A stretch of 29,179 nt of DNA from CALKCV01 sp964609515 (lineage in GTDB: Bacteria; Cyanobacteriota; Cyanobacteriia; Cyanobacteriales; Microcoleaceae): NCBI GenBank assembly GCA_964609515.1, contig CAZSTZ010000063.1, positions 1-29,179 on the forward strand, in the 5' to 3' direction. Within the stretch, counting starts at the first letter, position 1, and each line of letters starts with the position of its first letter. The notes under the pieces were generated by a model that was not told the DNA's origin, searched no databases, and saw only the letters and a list, made by a program, of their open reading frames with translations. Shown here one piece after another: positions 6,755 through 14,624 of the stretch. Both the position numbers and the translations under genes were made by a program.

Positions 6755-8194
6755 TTAACCCTTTTGTTCCTGATAAAGTGCTTTAAACTTGCGTTGTTGA
6801 ACGTTGTGGTCGACGATGGGGGCGGGATAATCAACCGCTTCTAACTCTTCTGGGGGAATTTTTCCAGTGACAATATAGGCAGTGTCAACGGACCTTAATT
6901 CTGCTACCCATTTTCTAATATATTCCCCTTCGGAATCGAATTTTTGAGCTTGACTGGCAGGGTTAAAAATTCTCAAAGGTTTCGGATCCATGCCGCTAGA
7001 AGCACTCCACTGCCAACCGCCATTATTAGCAGCAAGGTCGCCATCTATTAACTTCTGCATAAAGTATTTTTCTCCCCACTGCCAGTTAATAATTAAATCC
7101 TTGGTTAGGAAGCTGGCAACTATCATGCGACAGCGGTTGTGCATCCAACCTGTTTCGTTTAATTGTCGCATCGCTGCATCGACAATGGGATAACCGGTTC
7201 TGCCTTCACACCACGCTTTAAAATAGTATTCGTTATTATCCCAGGGGAAGTTTTTCCAAGGCTCTCTGTACGGTCCTTTTTCTAATTCTGGAAAGTTGTA
7301 CATTACCTGTTGATAAAACTCGCGCCAGGCCAGTTCTTTTTGCCAAGTTTCGATGTTTTCTTGTGCTTCGACGCTGCGGGCATTATCCATTAATTCCATG
7401 GTTTTTGCCCAAATTGTACGGATGCTAATAGCACCAAATTTGAGGGCGGGACTTAGTTTAGAGGTGCCTTCAATATAAGGAAAATTGCGCATTTCTTGGT
7501 ATTCGTAAATGGCGCTATATGTGAACTCTTCTAAACTTTCTAAAGCGGCAGTTTCTCCTGGTTCTAAGATTAAAGGATTATCCCAATAAAAACCTAATTC
7601 TTCGGCGGTAGGTAACGGGATAACCAGTCCGGTTTCTCGCGCCGCTTTTTCTTCTTCTTTTGTTAGTCCGGTTGTAGTTTCGTTATTGGGAAAAGTATTT
7701 ACTGGAGATGGTTTTAATTCGCGACTCCAGTTTTTCCAAAATGGGGTATAAACGGTGTAAGGTTTGCCAGAACCGGTGGTTATTTCTGTGGGAGAATGTA
7801 AGAGCTGGTCCCAGAAAGTTTTGACGATAATTTTGAAGTTTTCTAGGTTGGTTTCAACGAGGCGATCGCGTTCCCTAGAATAAGGTTCTATGTCGTTATT
7901 CCAATAAACTGCTTTAGCTTTAACTGCCTTTGCTAATTTGGGTATTGCTTCCTCTGGTTTCCCTTGAATAATTAATAGTTTACTCCCAGCTTTAGCATAT
8001 TTTTCTTGTAAGCTTTCCAAGCAACCTATCATGTAAGTTACTCTCGCTGGGGCCATATCGTCTCGGTGGAGAATATTCGGATCTAAGCAAAAGACTCCCA
8101 CTACTTCTGGGGTGATTTTTCTCGCTTCTGCTAGTCCGATATTGTCTGATATTCGTAAGTCGCGGCGGTGCCAAAAAAGGATTAGTTTAGACAT
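6755..8194 (-). CDS. phr: Deoxyribodipyrimidine photolyase, class I (CPD) type
   Basis: 479 residues. The enzyme repairs UV-made cyclobutane pyrimidine dimers using light and FAD. The N-terminal alpha/beta antenna domain opens LILFWHRRDLRISDNIGLAEA, which is diagnostic. The helical FAD domain has GTSKLSPALKFGAIS, ELAWREFYQQVMYNFPE, YPIVDAAMRQLNETGWMHNR, and NNGGWQWSASSGMDPKPLRI. This end sequence matches class I photolyases, such as the 8-HDF-type enzyme of unicellular cyanobacteria, better than plant-type or DASH cryptochromes. The antenna pigment is inferred, not seen. The length is normal and the start is the ATG at 8194. Downstream neighbour is hicA, 30 bases away. Confidence 0.93.
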   Translation of the reverse strand: MSKLILFWHRRDLRISDNIGLAEARKITPEVVGVFCLDPNILHRDDMAPARVTYMIGCLESLQEKYAKAGSKLLIIQGKPEEAIPKLAKAVKAKAVYWNNDIEPYSRERDRLVETNLENFKIIVKTFWDQLLHSPTEITTGSGKPYTVYTPFWKNWSRELKPSPVNTFPNNETTTGLTKEEEKAARETGLVIPLPTAEELGFYWDNPLILEPGETAALESLEEFTYSAIYEYQEMRNFPYIEGTSKLSPALKFGAISIRTIWAKTMELMDNARSVEAQENIETWQKELAWREFYQQVMYNFPELEKGPYREPWKNFPWDNNEYYFKAWCEGRTGYPIVDAAMRQLNETGWMHNRCRMIVASFLTKDLIINWQWGEKYFMQKLIDGDLAANNGGWQWSASSGMDPKPLRIFNPASQAQKFDSEGEYIRKWVAELRSVDTAYIVTGKIPPEELEAVDYPAPIVDHNVQQRKFKALYQEQKG

Positions 8195-8233
8195 TGATGC
8201 ACTTGGTTATTTTAAAAACGTTGTTTGAAGAAA

Positions 8234-8283
8234 AAACAGGCAATTAAGAAACAGGCAATTAAGAAACAGGCAAGATGCCTGTT
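8234..8283. repeat. Two 15-base direct repeats and an AACAGGCA hairpin
   Basis: AAACAGGCAATTAAG occurs twice in tandem (8234-8263) and a third partial unit leads into AACAGGCAAGATGCCTGTT (8265-8283), an 8-base-arm hairpin followed by TTACGGG. The hairpin is the same family as 6235-6253. It lies upstream of the photolyase start and downstream of the Nudix stop. Confidence 0.8.
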
Positions 8284-8309
8284 TTACGGGTTAATTAAAG
8301 TAACGTCAG

Positions 8310-8359
8310 CAATTATTAATTGTTAATTATTAATTGTTAATTATTAATTATTAATTACT
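8310..8359. repeat. AATTATTAATTGTTAATT string at the Nudix stop
   Basis: A run of TTAATT and TGTTAATT units covers the last codons and the stop of the Nudix gene (read on the minus strand as AATTAATAATTAACAATT). It belongs to the AATTAACAATT repeat that also lies at the ends of the serine hydrolase, Tab2-family and REC-kinase-REC genes. Confidence 0.7.
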
Positions 8360-8902
8360 TAAAAATGGTTTGGCGAGGAAAAAACTACAAATAGATTTAG
8401 CATCAATAGCAGTTCCAGATAAGATGGCTGTTTCTAATTCTGCTGGAGTCATTAAGACGTTTTCCATATCCTCGTCGTCGTCTTTGTCCGGTGGAGTTTC
8501 CAGTTTTTCCAAATCTTGCGCCAGAAAAGCATAAATAAATTCGTCGGAATAACCGGGGGCAAGGGCAAACTCTCCTAACTTTTGCCACCGATGGGCGCGA
8601 TAACCGGTTTCTTCTTCTATTTCTCTTTTAACGGTTTCGGCGGGGTCTTCTCCTGGTTCGACGGTGCCGGCGGGAAATTCTAAGAGGCGATCGCTCACGG
8701 CAAAGCGATATTGTCGGACTAATACCAATTTACCATCGGCGGTCGCGGGAACGCACAAGGCCCCACCGGGATGACGGATGCATTCCCAGTCGCCTTCGAC
8801 TCCGTTGGGCAGTTGCAGGCGATGAACGTCGAAACTAAATTTTCGTCCTTGATAAAATAGCTTTTGTTTGAGTATTTTGGGTGGTTCTTTGCCTTGGGTC
8901 AT
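8351..8902 (-). CDS. Nudix hydrolase, ADP-ribose pyrophosphatase-like
   Basis: 183 residues. A complete Nudix box (G-x5-E-x7-REIEEETGY) lies at residues 79-101, preceded by LLEFPAG and a beta-strand run LVLVRQYRFAV. Nudix enzymes hydrolyse X-linked nucleoside diphosphates with Mg. The EFPAGTVEPGE form of the box is typical of ADP-ribose/NDP-sugar pyrophosphatases, but the substrate is not proven. The start is the ATG at 8902. Heptamer repeats lie just upstream where a Shine-Dalgarno would be expected. The gene follows folK on the same strand after 54 bases and is probably in one transcript with it. The last residues LSN-stop are made by the AATTAACAATT-type repeat. Confidence 0.9.
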   Translation of the reverse strand: MTQGKEPPKILKQKLFYQGRKFSFDVHRLQLPNGVEGDWECIRHPGGALCVPATADGKLVLVRQYRFAVSDRLLEFPAGTVEPGEDPAETVKREIEEETGYRAHRWQKLGEFALAPGYSDEFIYAFLAQDLEKLETPPDKDDDEDMENVLMTPAELETAILSGTAIDAKSICSFFLAKPFLSN

Positions 8903-8908
8903 TTGTTT

Positions 8909-8955
8909 TGGGGAATGGGGAATGGGGAATTGCTAATTGTCAATTGTTAATTGAG
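8909..8955. repeat. GGGAATG heptamers and AATTGTTAATT repeat between folK and the Nudix gene
   Basis: About three GGGAATG heptamers (8909-8931) followed by TGCTAATTGTCAATTGTTAATTGA. This covers nearly the whole folK-Nudix gap, including the bases 8-30 upstream of the Nudix ATG. Confidence 0.75.
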
Positions 8956-8956
8956 A

Positions 8957-9445
8957 TTAATCCATTTTTTTGACTCCGTTGGTGTCGATATTTTCTAATA
9001 GTTGGGCGATCGCTTTTTTTGTCACCGGCTCTATCCAGTGGGGAGCTATTTCTGCTAAGGGTACGAGGACAAATGCCCTTTCTCGCATTCGCGGATGGGG
9101 CAGTTCTAGGGTGGGAGTTTCTAATATTAGATCGTCGAATAGGAGTAAGTCCAAATCGATAGTTCTGGGCCCCCAACGTTCCCGGCGGACTCGACCGAAA
9201 TTAAGTTCGATCGCCAGCAGGGTTTCTAATAGGGTTTGGGGTTCTAGTCGAACTTCCAAAATAGCACAGCCGTTGATATAATCTGGCTGGGGCGGGCCCA
9301 GTGGTGCGGTTTCGTACCAGCTTGAGATCGATTTTAGCGCGATGCCGGGGCTATTGTCCAGAATTTCTAGGGCGGCCTTGAGGGTGGCAAGGGAGTCGCC
9401 CAGGTTACTGCCAAGGGCGAGGGCGCTTTGGGCGGTTTTTGTCAT
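8957..9445 (-). CDS. folK: 2-amino-4-hydroxy-6-hydroxymethyldihydropteridine pyrophosphokinase (HPPK)
   Basis: 162 residues. It transfers pyrophosphate from ATP to 6-hydroxymethyl-7,8-dihydropterin in folate synthesis. Seen: ALALGSNLGD at the N-terminus, SSWYETAPLG and FGRVRRERWGPRTIDLDLLLFD with the two metal-binding aspartates, then LPHPRMRERAFVLVPLAEIAP. All are HPPK hallmarks and the length is usual. It starts at the ATG at 9445-9443, is divergent from the membrane protein gene at 9520, and precedes the Nudix gene. No fused FolB or FolP domain is present. Confidence 0.95.
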   Translation of the reverse strand: MTKTAQSALALGSNLGDSLATLKAALEILDNSPGIALKSISSWYETAPLGPPQPDYINGCAILEVRLEPQTLLETLLAIELNFGRVRRERWGPRTIDLDLLLFDDLILETPTLELPHPRMRERAFVLVPLAEIAPHWIEPVTKKAIAQLLENIDTNGVKKMD

Positions 9446-9519
9446 CTGTTTTTTTTATTTCAGTACTGTATTTTCTACGGCTTTTCAATGTACTTTAATT
9501 TAGCAATATTGGCGTAATT

Positions 9520-10416
9520 ATGAATGAAGCAAAAGAGCGTAGTTTAGTTGGTTCTCTGATAGGCGGTGTCCTCCAAGGAGGTCTTTGGGGAATCTTCTGG
9601 GGCGCTGCAATTATGGGTTTGATTTTAGCTTTCCCTAAGAATTATATCACCCTTTTAAGCGGTTTAATTTTGGGTGTATTCTGGTGCGTTGTTTTGGCTT
9701 TGCTTTGGAAATATTTAATGGCTAAAGAAGGAGATTCTGCTAAATCTTATGTGTCTTGGGGTATCTTCTGGGGTTTGTTATTGGGCGCTGGTTTGTCGGG
9801 TTTTGGTTTGTTGTTAATTACTCGGAATTTAGCTCCTAGTATCAATGTTGTTATTGGGCTAATAATAGGCGCAATTTTTGGCGGTCTTTGGAGCGTATTT
9901 CAACCTCCACTTTTTCTAGCAGAAGGAAGAATTTGGGGAATTAAAGGAGCTTTTTTAGGAGGAATTTGGGGGTCTTTTTTAGGAACTATTGTAGGAGTTA
10001 TTTTGGGTTTATTGTTTTTAATTACTAACAAGTTTATGCCGGATTTTCCCTCCTTAGGCGAAGCTTTAATGTTATTTTTATTTTACTTAGTTTTTGGTGC
10101 GGGCAATGGGGCGATCGGCGGTTGGATTTCGGGAACTGTTTTTGGCGGTATTATTATGGCAAAACCCCTGCCGATGTCTTTAGAATTATCGGGTAAAGTA
10201 GGGGCGCTTTTGGGTGCGATGTGGGGTGGTTTTTTATGCGCGATCGCCTTGGGTGGTTTGAGCGCTCTTTTATCTGTTCTCAATCCCGATTTATTTTACG
10301 ATTTAGGCTTGAGAAATGCCATTAATCTTTTAAGCGGTACTATTTTAGGTGTCGGTTTGGGCGCTCTTTGGGGCATTTTATCTGGAGGCATTTGGGGCGG
10401 AATTGGTAAGTGGTAA
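9520..10416 (+). CDS. Glycine-rich polytopic membrane protein of unknown function
   Basis: 298 residues, almost entirely hydrophobic, with roughly eight to ten membrane segments. It is built from repeats of small-residue motifs: GGVLQGGLWGIFWGA, WGIFWGLLLGAGLSG, FGGLWSVF, FLGGIWGSFLGTIVG, LLGAMWGGF, and ALWGILSGGIWGGIG. Spaced G-x-x-x-G patterns joined by Trp suggest tightly packed glycine-zipper helices and internal duplication. A short cytoplasmic N-terminus (MNEAKERS) precedes the first segment. I do not recognise a family with a known function. It stands alone on the plus strand, divergent from folK and convergent with the DppC-like gene; no operon partner is visible. Confidence 0.8.
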   Translation: MNEAKERSLVGSLIGGVLQGGLWGIFWGAAIMGLILAFPKNYITLLSGLILGVFWCVVLALLWKYLMAKEGDSAKSYVSWGIFWGLLLGAGLSGFGLLLITRNLAPSINVVIGLIIGAIFGGLWSVFQPPLFLAEGRIWGIKGAFLGGIWGSFLGTIVGVILGLLFLITNKFMPDFPSLGEALMLFLFYLVFGAGNGAIGGWISGTVFGGIIMAKPLPMSLELSGKVGALLGAMWGGFLCAIALGGLSALLSVLNPDLFYDLGLRNAINLLSGTILGVGLGALWGILSGGIWGGIGKW

Positions 10417-10420
10417 TCTC

Positions 10421-10470
10421 TTGAGGCAAGAGGCAATAGGCAAGAGGCAATAGGAAAAGAGGCAATAGGA
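10421..10470. repeat. AGGCAAGAGGCAATAGG tandem repeats
   Basis: Units of GAGGCAAGAGGCAATAGG and AAAAGAGGCAATAGG follow the stop of the membrane protein gene. The same string in reverse (GCCTCTTGCCT) is found at 16335-16370, and GGCAAGAGG ends the window, so this is a dispersed family. Confidence 0.75.
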
Positions 10471-10501
10471 AAAGTAAATAAAAAAAAGATAATTTTTCCG
10501 A

Positions 10502-10610
10502 GAGCATCTCATATTTGCAAAAAAACTTTCACCGAACAATTAACAATTGACAACTGACAACTGACAAAAAGCGTTCGATTTTTGGGTTTTGACAAAATTG
10601 AGATGCTCCC
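10502..10610. mobile_element. MITE-like element with GAGCATCTCA terminal inverted repeats
   Basis: About 109 bases. The ends GAGCATCTCA (10502-10511) and TGAGATGCTC (10599-10608) are perfect 10-base inverted repeats, and matching TTT...AAAA continues inward. The centre holds the cyanobacterial string CAATTGACAACTGAC. No coding capacity. The right end read on the minus strand (GGGAGCATCTCAAT...AACCCAAAAAT..AACGCTTTT) matches 29125-29169 at about 37 of 45 bases, showing a family of mobile ends. The first G of the element is the last base of the stop codon of the permease gene. Confidence 0.7.
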
Positions 10611-11491
10611 TATTCATTCCTCAATTTAGGATTGACAAATTCGTTCAATCCTTCCCCCAATAAAGACAGTCCGATAACCATTAAAGTTAAAGCCAAACCG
10701 GGGAAAAGTGCAGTCCACCAAATACCGGTGGGCAAACCGGGTAATGCCAAGCGTAAATCTTGTCCCCATTCGGGAGTGGCGGCGGGCAATCCTAAGCCTA
10801 AAAAACCCAAACTTCCTAATACTAAAATAGCATCGGCGGCGTTAAGAGTAAATAAGACCGGTACGCTTTGAATTACGTTTAAAAATAGATAGCGACTAAT
10901 AATTGTTTTAGTATCTGCCCCCAAGGCTTTTGCTGCTTCGATATAAAGTTCGTTTTTGACGCTGGTAGTGTGGTTTCTAACTACTCGATAATATTGGGGA
11001 ACGTAGGCGATGCTGAGAGCGATCGCTGCATTTAATATCCCTTTTCCTACCACAAAAGCAAGGGTAATAGAAAGTAATAACCCGGGCAAGGTGTAAATAG
11101 TATCCATTAAAAAGAGAAAAACCTTATCGACTTTGCCTCCCAAATAACCGCTAACCATCCCCAAAGGAACGCCTATTATTAAACTCAAAGTCGTAGCTAA
11201 AATAACTACTTGCCAAGCAACTCGGGCCCCGAATAAAGTCCGGGAAAAGATATCGTAACCCTGGATATCGGTTCCAAACCAATATTTTGCCGATGGCGGT
11301 TGTTGGGGAGTATTGCTGAGAAATTCTTGAGGATTTTGCAACCATCCCCAGTCTTGAAAAGTAGGGGCAAAAATGGCTATGAAGACGAAGAAGAAGGTAA
11401 TAATTAAACCCGCCCGCATCATCCCCATTGATACCGTCGGTTGTCCCGATAATTTTAAGAATCTTGGTAGTTGAAATTTATGGGTTGGCAT
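10610..11491 (-). CDS. DppC/OppC-type ABC transporter permease
   Basis: 293 residues. It has a hydrophobic segment near residues 25-45, a periplasmic loop with WFGTDIQGYDIFSRTLFGAR (the standard DppC/OppC signature), and five further membrane segments. The cytoplasmic EAA loop is EAAKALGADTKTIISRYLFLN and LGLGLPAATPEWG follows. Such subunits pair with a DppB-type permease, two ATPases and a binding protein to import peptides or nickel. None of these partners is next to it here, so the gene is solitary and must work with subunits encoded elsewhere. The stop TAG is shared with the end of the MITE-like element, so the native C-terminus may have been trimmed slightly. Confidence 0.92.
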   Translation of the reverse strand: MPTHKFQLPRFLKLSGQPTVSMGMMRAGLIITFFFVFIAIFAPTFQDWGWLQNPQEFLSNTPQQPPSAKYWFGTDIQGYDIFSRTLFGARVAWQVVILATTLSLIIGVPLGMVSGYLGGKVDKVFLFLMDTIYTLPGLLLSITLAFVVGKGILNAAIALSIAYVPQYYRVVRNHTTSVKNELYIEAAKALGADTKTIISRYLFLNVIQSVPVLFTLNAADAILVLGSLGFLGLGLPAATPEWGQDLRLALPGLPTGIWWTALFPGLALTLMVIGLSLLGEGLNEFVNPKLRNE

Positions 11492-11618
11492 AGTTTTTTA
11501 TTTGATGTTTTCGTAGGTTATTTTAGCACAGAAGCCCTGGGATAATATGGAAGTCGGTTTAAATTGCCTTACTATCAAATGCACGCGCAAACGGCAAAGT
11601 ATCAAACCCTAAATTTTC

Positions 11619-11957
11619 TCAAGTTAAAATTGCTTCTTCTACATCTTCTTGACTTAATTCTTCTTTTTTGATTAAACCAGTTAGCAAATCATAAACACCT
11701 CCATATTGACTGCTTTTATAATCGATCCATCTGTTCTCAAGTGCCAGAGCATCGTGCAAAGCTATGGCAATTTCCGTATAAGGATCGAAGGGTAAATTTT
11801 CTTCCATAGATAGCATGGTTCTCAGAAGGCTATCTGCATAAATAGCCGCTATCGGTTCTCCGCAATATTGCTGGAGTTTGCGGAGAGAATGCAACAGAGT
11901 TTGAGCGTATTCAACACCTGTTAAAATAGACTTTTTCCGAACAGTAGTTTGAGTCAT
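11619..11957 (-). CDS. Hypothetical protein, 112 residues
   Basis: 112 residues, mostly helical and acidic, without membrane segments or cysteine clusters. Notable stretches are VEYAQTLLHSLRKLQQYCGEPIAAIYADSLLRTMLSMEE and a conserved-looking IDYKSSQYGGVYDLLTGLIKK near residues 78-98. The end EELSQEDVEEAILT is strongly acidic. I do not recognise a family. It starts 37 bases after the stop of the UbiE-like methyltransferase on the same strand, so the two are probably co-transcribed; no function can be drawn from this. Confidence 0.7.
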   Translation of the reverse strand: MTQTTVRKKSILTGVEYAQTLLHSLRKLQQYCGEPIAAIYADSLLRTMLSMEENLPFDPYTEIAIALHDALALENRWIDYKSSQYGGVYDLLTGLIKKEELSQEDVEEAILT

Positions 11958-11994
11958 AGCTAGGGTAAAAAATGAGGTTAAGATTGACAGATTT

Positions 11995-12819
11995 TTACTT
12001 CAAACCAAAAATAAAAAAAGTTTGGATGTCGTTCCAAATTCCTGTATGGGTGACTAAGGCTTCTATTTTAGCAAAATATTCGGTTTTAATTCGTTCTCTT
12101 TTCTCCGCATCTTGTTGTTGCAGCGGACCGCATAAAGGATGAGTTAAACTGCTGTCCCAAATCTTAATTGCTTCCCGAAAATCGATATAATTTCCAAATT
12201 GTTCGCCGATAACTTCAACGCTGTTAAAACCGGCCTCTCTCAACAAGAGATCGCATTTCTCTCTGTTGCCAGTTGCCGCGTTCCAACTAGATAATAAAAC
12301 TCCGTGTTTTCGAGATGTTTCTCGTAGAACGTTCCCCGCAATAAAAGAGGTTTCGGCAAAGGCGCAAATACCTATTTTTCCCCCTGGTTTGAGAAAGTTA
12401 TGCCACCGACGCAAGGTGGCGGGTATGTTGCTAAAAAATGGTAGGGCAGTACAGCAAAAGATTTTGTCGAAACTGTTGTCTGGAAGTTCTACGGTTTCTG
12501 CGTCCCCTTCTCTTATTTCTATGTTGTTAATTTTCCCTATTTCTATTTTGCTTTTTGCAAGTTCTAGCATTCCTGGGGAAATGTCTATGCCGATGATTTT
12601 GCCTTTTTCTCCTACTATGTTACTGGCAGCGATCGCCACTAACCCTGTCCCCGTTGCCATATCTACGATTTTTTCCCCGGGTTTTATCCCCCCATATTCT
12701 ACCAGGCGATGGGCTAATTTTTGGTGAAGGTCGCCCTCGTTATCGTAGTTTTTTCTTCTGTTAAATGTTTCTGCTATTTGTTGCTTGAATTTATCTAATT
12801 GGAGTTCGTTTGCAGTCAT
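11995..12819 (-). CDS. Class I SAM-dependent methyltransferase, UbiE/Coq5-like
   Basis: 274 residues. Motif I is IVDMATGTGLVAIAASNIVG near residues 49-68, followed by IIGIDISPGMLELAKSKI with the acidic residue that binds the SAM ribose. Then come IREGDAETVELPDNSFDKIFCC and LRRWHNFLKPGGKIGICAF. This is the pattern of small-molecule methyltransferases of the Methyltransf_11 or UbiE group. It could act on a quinone, lipid or secondary metabolite; the C-terminal half (residues 150-274) does not point to one substrate. No pathway genes are next to it. Confidence 0.88.
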   Translation of the reverse strand: MTANELQLDKFKQQIAETFNRRKNYDNEGDLHQKLAHRLVEYGGIKPGEKIVDMATGTGLVAIAASNIVGEKGKIIGIDISPGMLELAKSKIEIGKINNIEIREGDAETVELPDNSFDKIFCCTALPFFSNIPATLRRWHNFLKPGGKIGICAFAETSFIAGNVLRETSRKHGVLLSSWNAATGNREKCDLLLREAGFNSVEVIGEQFGNYIDFREAIKIWDSSLTHPLCGPLQQQDAEKRERIKTEYFAKIEALVTHTGIWNDIQTFFIFGLK

Positions 12820-12939
12820 TTTTTTAAATTAATTGAATAAAAAGTCAAGTTTAAGGGCAGTTGGTTCCTCAGCTAAAATAGAGGAAAAGTAATAATACAG
12901 CCCCGGGGGCAGTTTGTCAAGCCCCAGGAGGAGGAGGCC

Positions 12940-13029
12940 AAAGAAACCCGGTAATTCCTGCAAAACAAAGAAACCCGGTAATTCCTGCAAAACAAAGAAA
13001 CCCGGTAATTCATCTCATACCGGGTTTCT
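12940..13029. repeat. 27-base tandem repeat ending in an AGAAACCCGG hairpin
   Basis: Two full copies of a 27-base unit beginning AAAGAAACCCGGTAATTC (12940-12966, 12967-12993) and a third that continues to ACCGGGTTTCT at 13019-13029. The last copy folds as AGAAACCCGGTA/TACCGGGTTTCT-type hairpin. It lies just after the NTRC stop (21 bases) and could act as a transcript-end structure for NTRC, which is inference. There are no CRISPR-like spacers. Confidence 0.8.
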
Positions 13030-13050
13030 AGACTGCTGCAGCTTATCTAA

Positions 13051-14409
13051 CTACATATTAGCCTCAATGGTTTCTCGATACTCGCTTTTACGCTTAACTC
13101 CCTTCAACTCCTTAACCAAACCCTTGTCTTTAAAAAACTGAATCGTCGGAGTGCCGACAATGCCGGCATTCTCGGCAATCTCGGGCTCCTGTTCGATATC
13201 AATCTCCACATAGTGAATCTTGCCATCGTATCCATCCACCACCTTTTGCAAAATCGGCTTCAAAGTGTGACAGGGACCGCAGGTAGGAGAAGCATACTTA
13301 ACCATAATCAGGCGATCGCTCTCGTGATACAACTTCCGCAAAGCAAAACCGCCGACGTGATGGGTGGCATTAAGATCGAAAGTCTCCTCCGTATCGGCAA
13401 CATCCTCCGTCTCGGTTTCCTGAGATTTCGCCTCTTCTTCCTGTTGGGAAAACTCCTGGGCCAAATTATGCTCTGCCAACCAACGTTCTGCCAGCATCGC
13501 CCCCATACAACCGCTACCCGCAGCAGTAACGGCCTGACGAAATTCGTGGTCTTGAACGTCGCCAACGGCATATACGCCCTCAACGTTAGTCTTGACGAAA
13601 TCCTCGGTGGCGATATAACCCGTTTTGTCGAGTTTCAACTGACCTGTGAAAATATCGGTATTGGGAGTGTGACCGATGGCGTAGAAAAGACCCCCCGCCG
13701 GCAAATCGGTTTCTTCGCCGGTTTTGTTATTTTTAATCTTGACGCCTTCCATGCGATCGCTACCAAAAACATCCACCGCCTCAGTGTTCCAATGAACCGT
13801 AATTTTAGGATGTTCCAGTACCCGTTGTTGCATCGCCTTACTCGCCCGCATCTCGTCGCGACGAACCAACAGGTGAACGTGGTTCCCGTATTTAGTGAGA
13901 TACACTGCCTCCTCAGCCGCAGTATCGCCAGCGCCGATGACCGCCAATTCCGAACCTTTAAATATAGGAGAAGCACCATCGCAGATAGCACAAGCAGAGA
14001 TGCCGTTACTCCAATATTTAGCCTCGCTAGGCAAGTTCAACCTCTTAGCAGTAGCGCCAGTGGCGATGACGATCGCGTGAGTTTTGACTTCTCGTTCGTC
14101 CGACTTCACCGTAAAAGGACGCTGACTCAGATCTACAGAAATGACATCTTCCGTGTAGAGTTCGGCCCCCCAACGGACTGCCTGGGCCTTCATCCGGTCC
14201 ATCAGTTGGGGCCCGGTGATACCTTGAGGGAAACCGGGGAAGTTTTCGACCTCGGTGGTAGTCATTAACTGACCGCCAGGGATGCCCCCTCGTTCGTAAC
14301 CTTCAAAAACTAAAGGTTTGAGGTTGGCCCGTCCCGCGTAGATGGCGGCGGTAAAGCCTGCGGGCCCGGAACCGATGATGACTAAATTTTCCACTGTTTG
14401 GTTGGCCAT
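13051..14409 (-). CDS. ntrC: NADPH-thioredoxin reductase with fused thioredoxin domain (NTRC type)
   Basis: 452 residues. The N-terminal reductase has the FAD motif VIIGSGPAGFTAAIYAGRA (residues 10-28), the redox pair C140-A-I-C143, the NADPH motif VIGAGDTAAEEA (157-168) and VGDVQDHEFRQAVTAAGSGC (282-301). A Glu-rich linker (about 318-346) leads to a thioredoxin domain with C377-G-P-C380 and cis-Pro in GTPTIQFF (419-426). NTRC passes electrons from NADPH to 2-Cys peroxiredoxin and biosynthetic enzymes in cyanobacteria and plastids. The fusion is intact. The short symbol is also used for the unrelated nitrogen regulator. It starts at the ATG at 14409; no partner gene is visible. Confidence 0.96.
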   Translation of the reverse strand: MANQTVENLVIIGSGPAGFTAAIYAGRANLKPLVFEGYERGGIPGGQLMTTTEVENFPGFPQGITGPQLMDRMKAQAVRWGAELYTEDVISVDLSQRPFTVKSDEREVKTHAIVIATGATAKRLNLPSEAKYWSNGISACAICDGASPIFKGSELAVIGAGDTAAEEAVYLTKYGNHVHLLVRRDEMRASKAMQQRVLEHPKITVHWNTEAVDVFGSDRMEGVKIKNNKTGEETDLPAGGLFYAIGHTPNTDIFTGQLKLDKTGYIATEDFVKTNVEGVYAVGDVQDHEFRQAVTAAGSGCMGAMLAERWLAEHNLAQEFSQQEEEAKSQETETEDVADTEETFDLNATHHVGGFALRKLYHESDRLIMVKYASPTCGPCHTLKPILQKVVDGYDGKIHYVEIDIEQEPEIAENAGIVGTPTIQFFKDKGLVKELKGVKRKSEYRETIEANM

Positions 14410-14542
14410 TTTCTCTCTAACTCATTATGACTTCGTTTTAAATTTTATTATATGCCATCCAAGAGGAAGTTAACCGGACGGAGTTGGGGGGAAACCGATG
14501 GAGGCAACGGGCCATGTTGGTTGGGCCTTTGATGTGGTGGAG

Positions 14543-14604
14543 AGAAACCCGGTATGAGATGAATTACCGGGTTTCTGGGTGTTTGGAGGAAAAACCGGGT
14601 TTCT
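14543..14604. repeat. AGAAACCCGG palindrome plus extra half-copy
   Basis: AGAAACCCGGTA (14543-14554) and TACCGGGTTTCT (14565-14576) form a 12-base-arm hairpin with a 10-base loop. A further half-copy, AAAAACCGGGTTTCT, ends at 14604. It lies between the lysS stop and the NTRC start (both minus strand), directly after lysS, and may also act as a terminator. Confidence 0.8.
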
Positions 14605-14624
14605 GGAGCCCGATCGCTACGAAC

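Noticed and set aside
12940..13029. Regularly spaced repeats that resemble a CRISPR array
   Set aside because: The 27-base units are directly adjacent with no variable spacers, and there are no cas genes. It is an expanded dispersed palindrome.
12914..13141. 75-residue frame starting MSSPRRRRPKKPGNSCKTKK
   Set aside because: Its repeated KKPGNSCKT is the translated 27-base DNA repeat and it runs antisense into the NTRC 3' end.
13213..14268. 351-residue open frame antisense to the NTRC gene
   Set aside because: It lies wholly opposite a well-supported gene, has no family features, and is explained by codon usage of NTRC.
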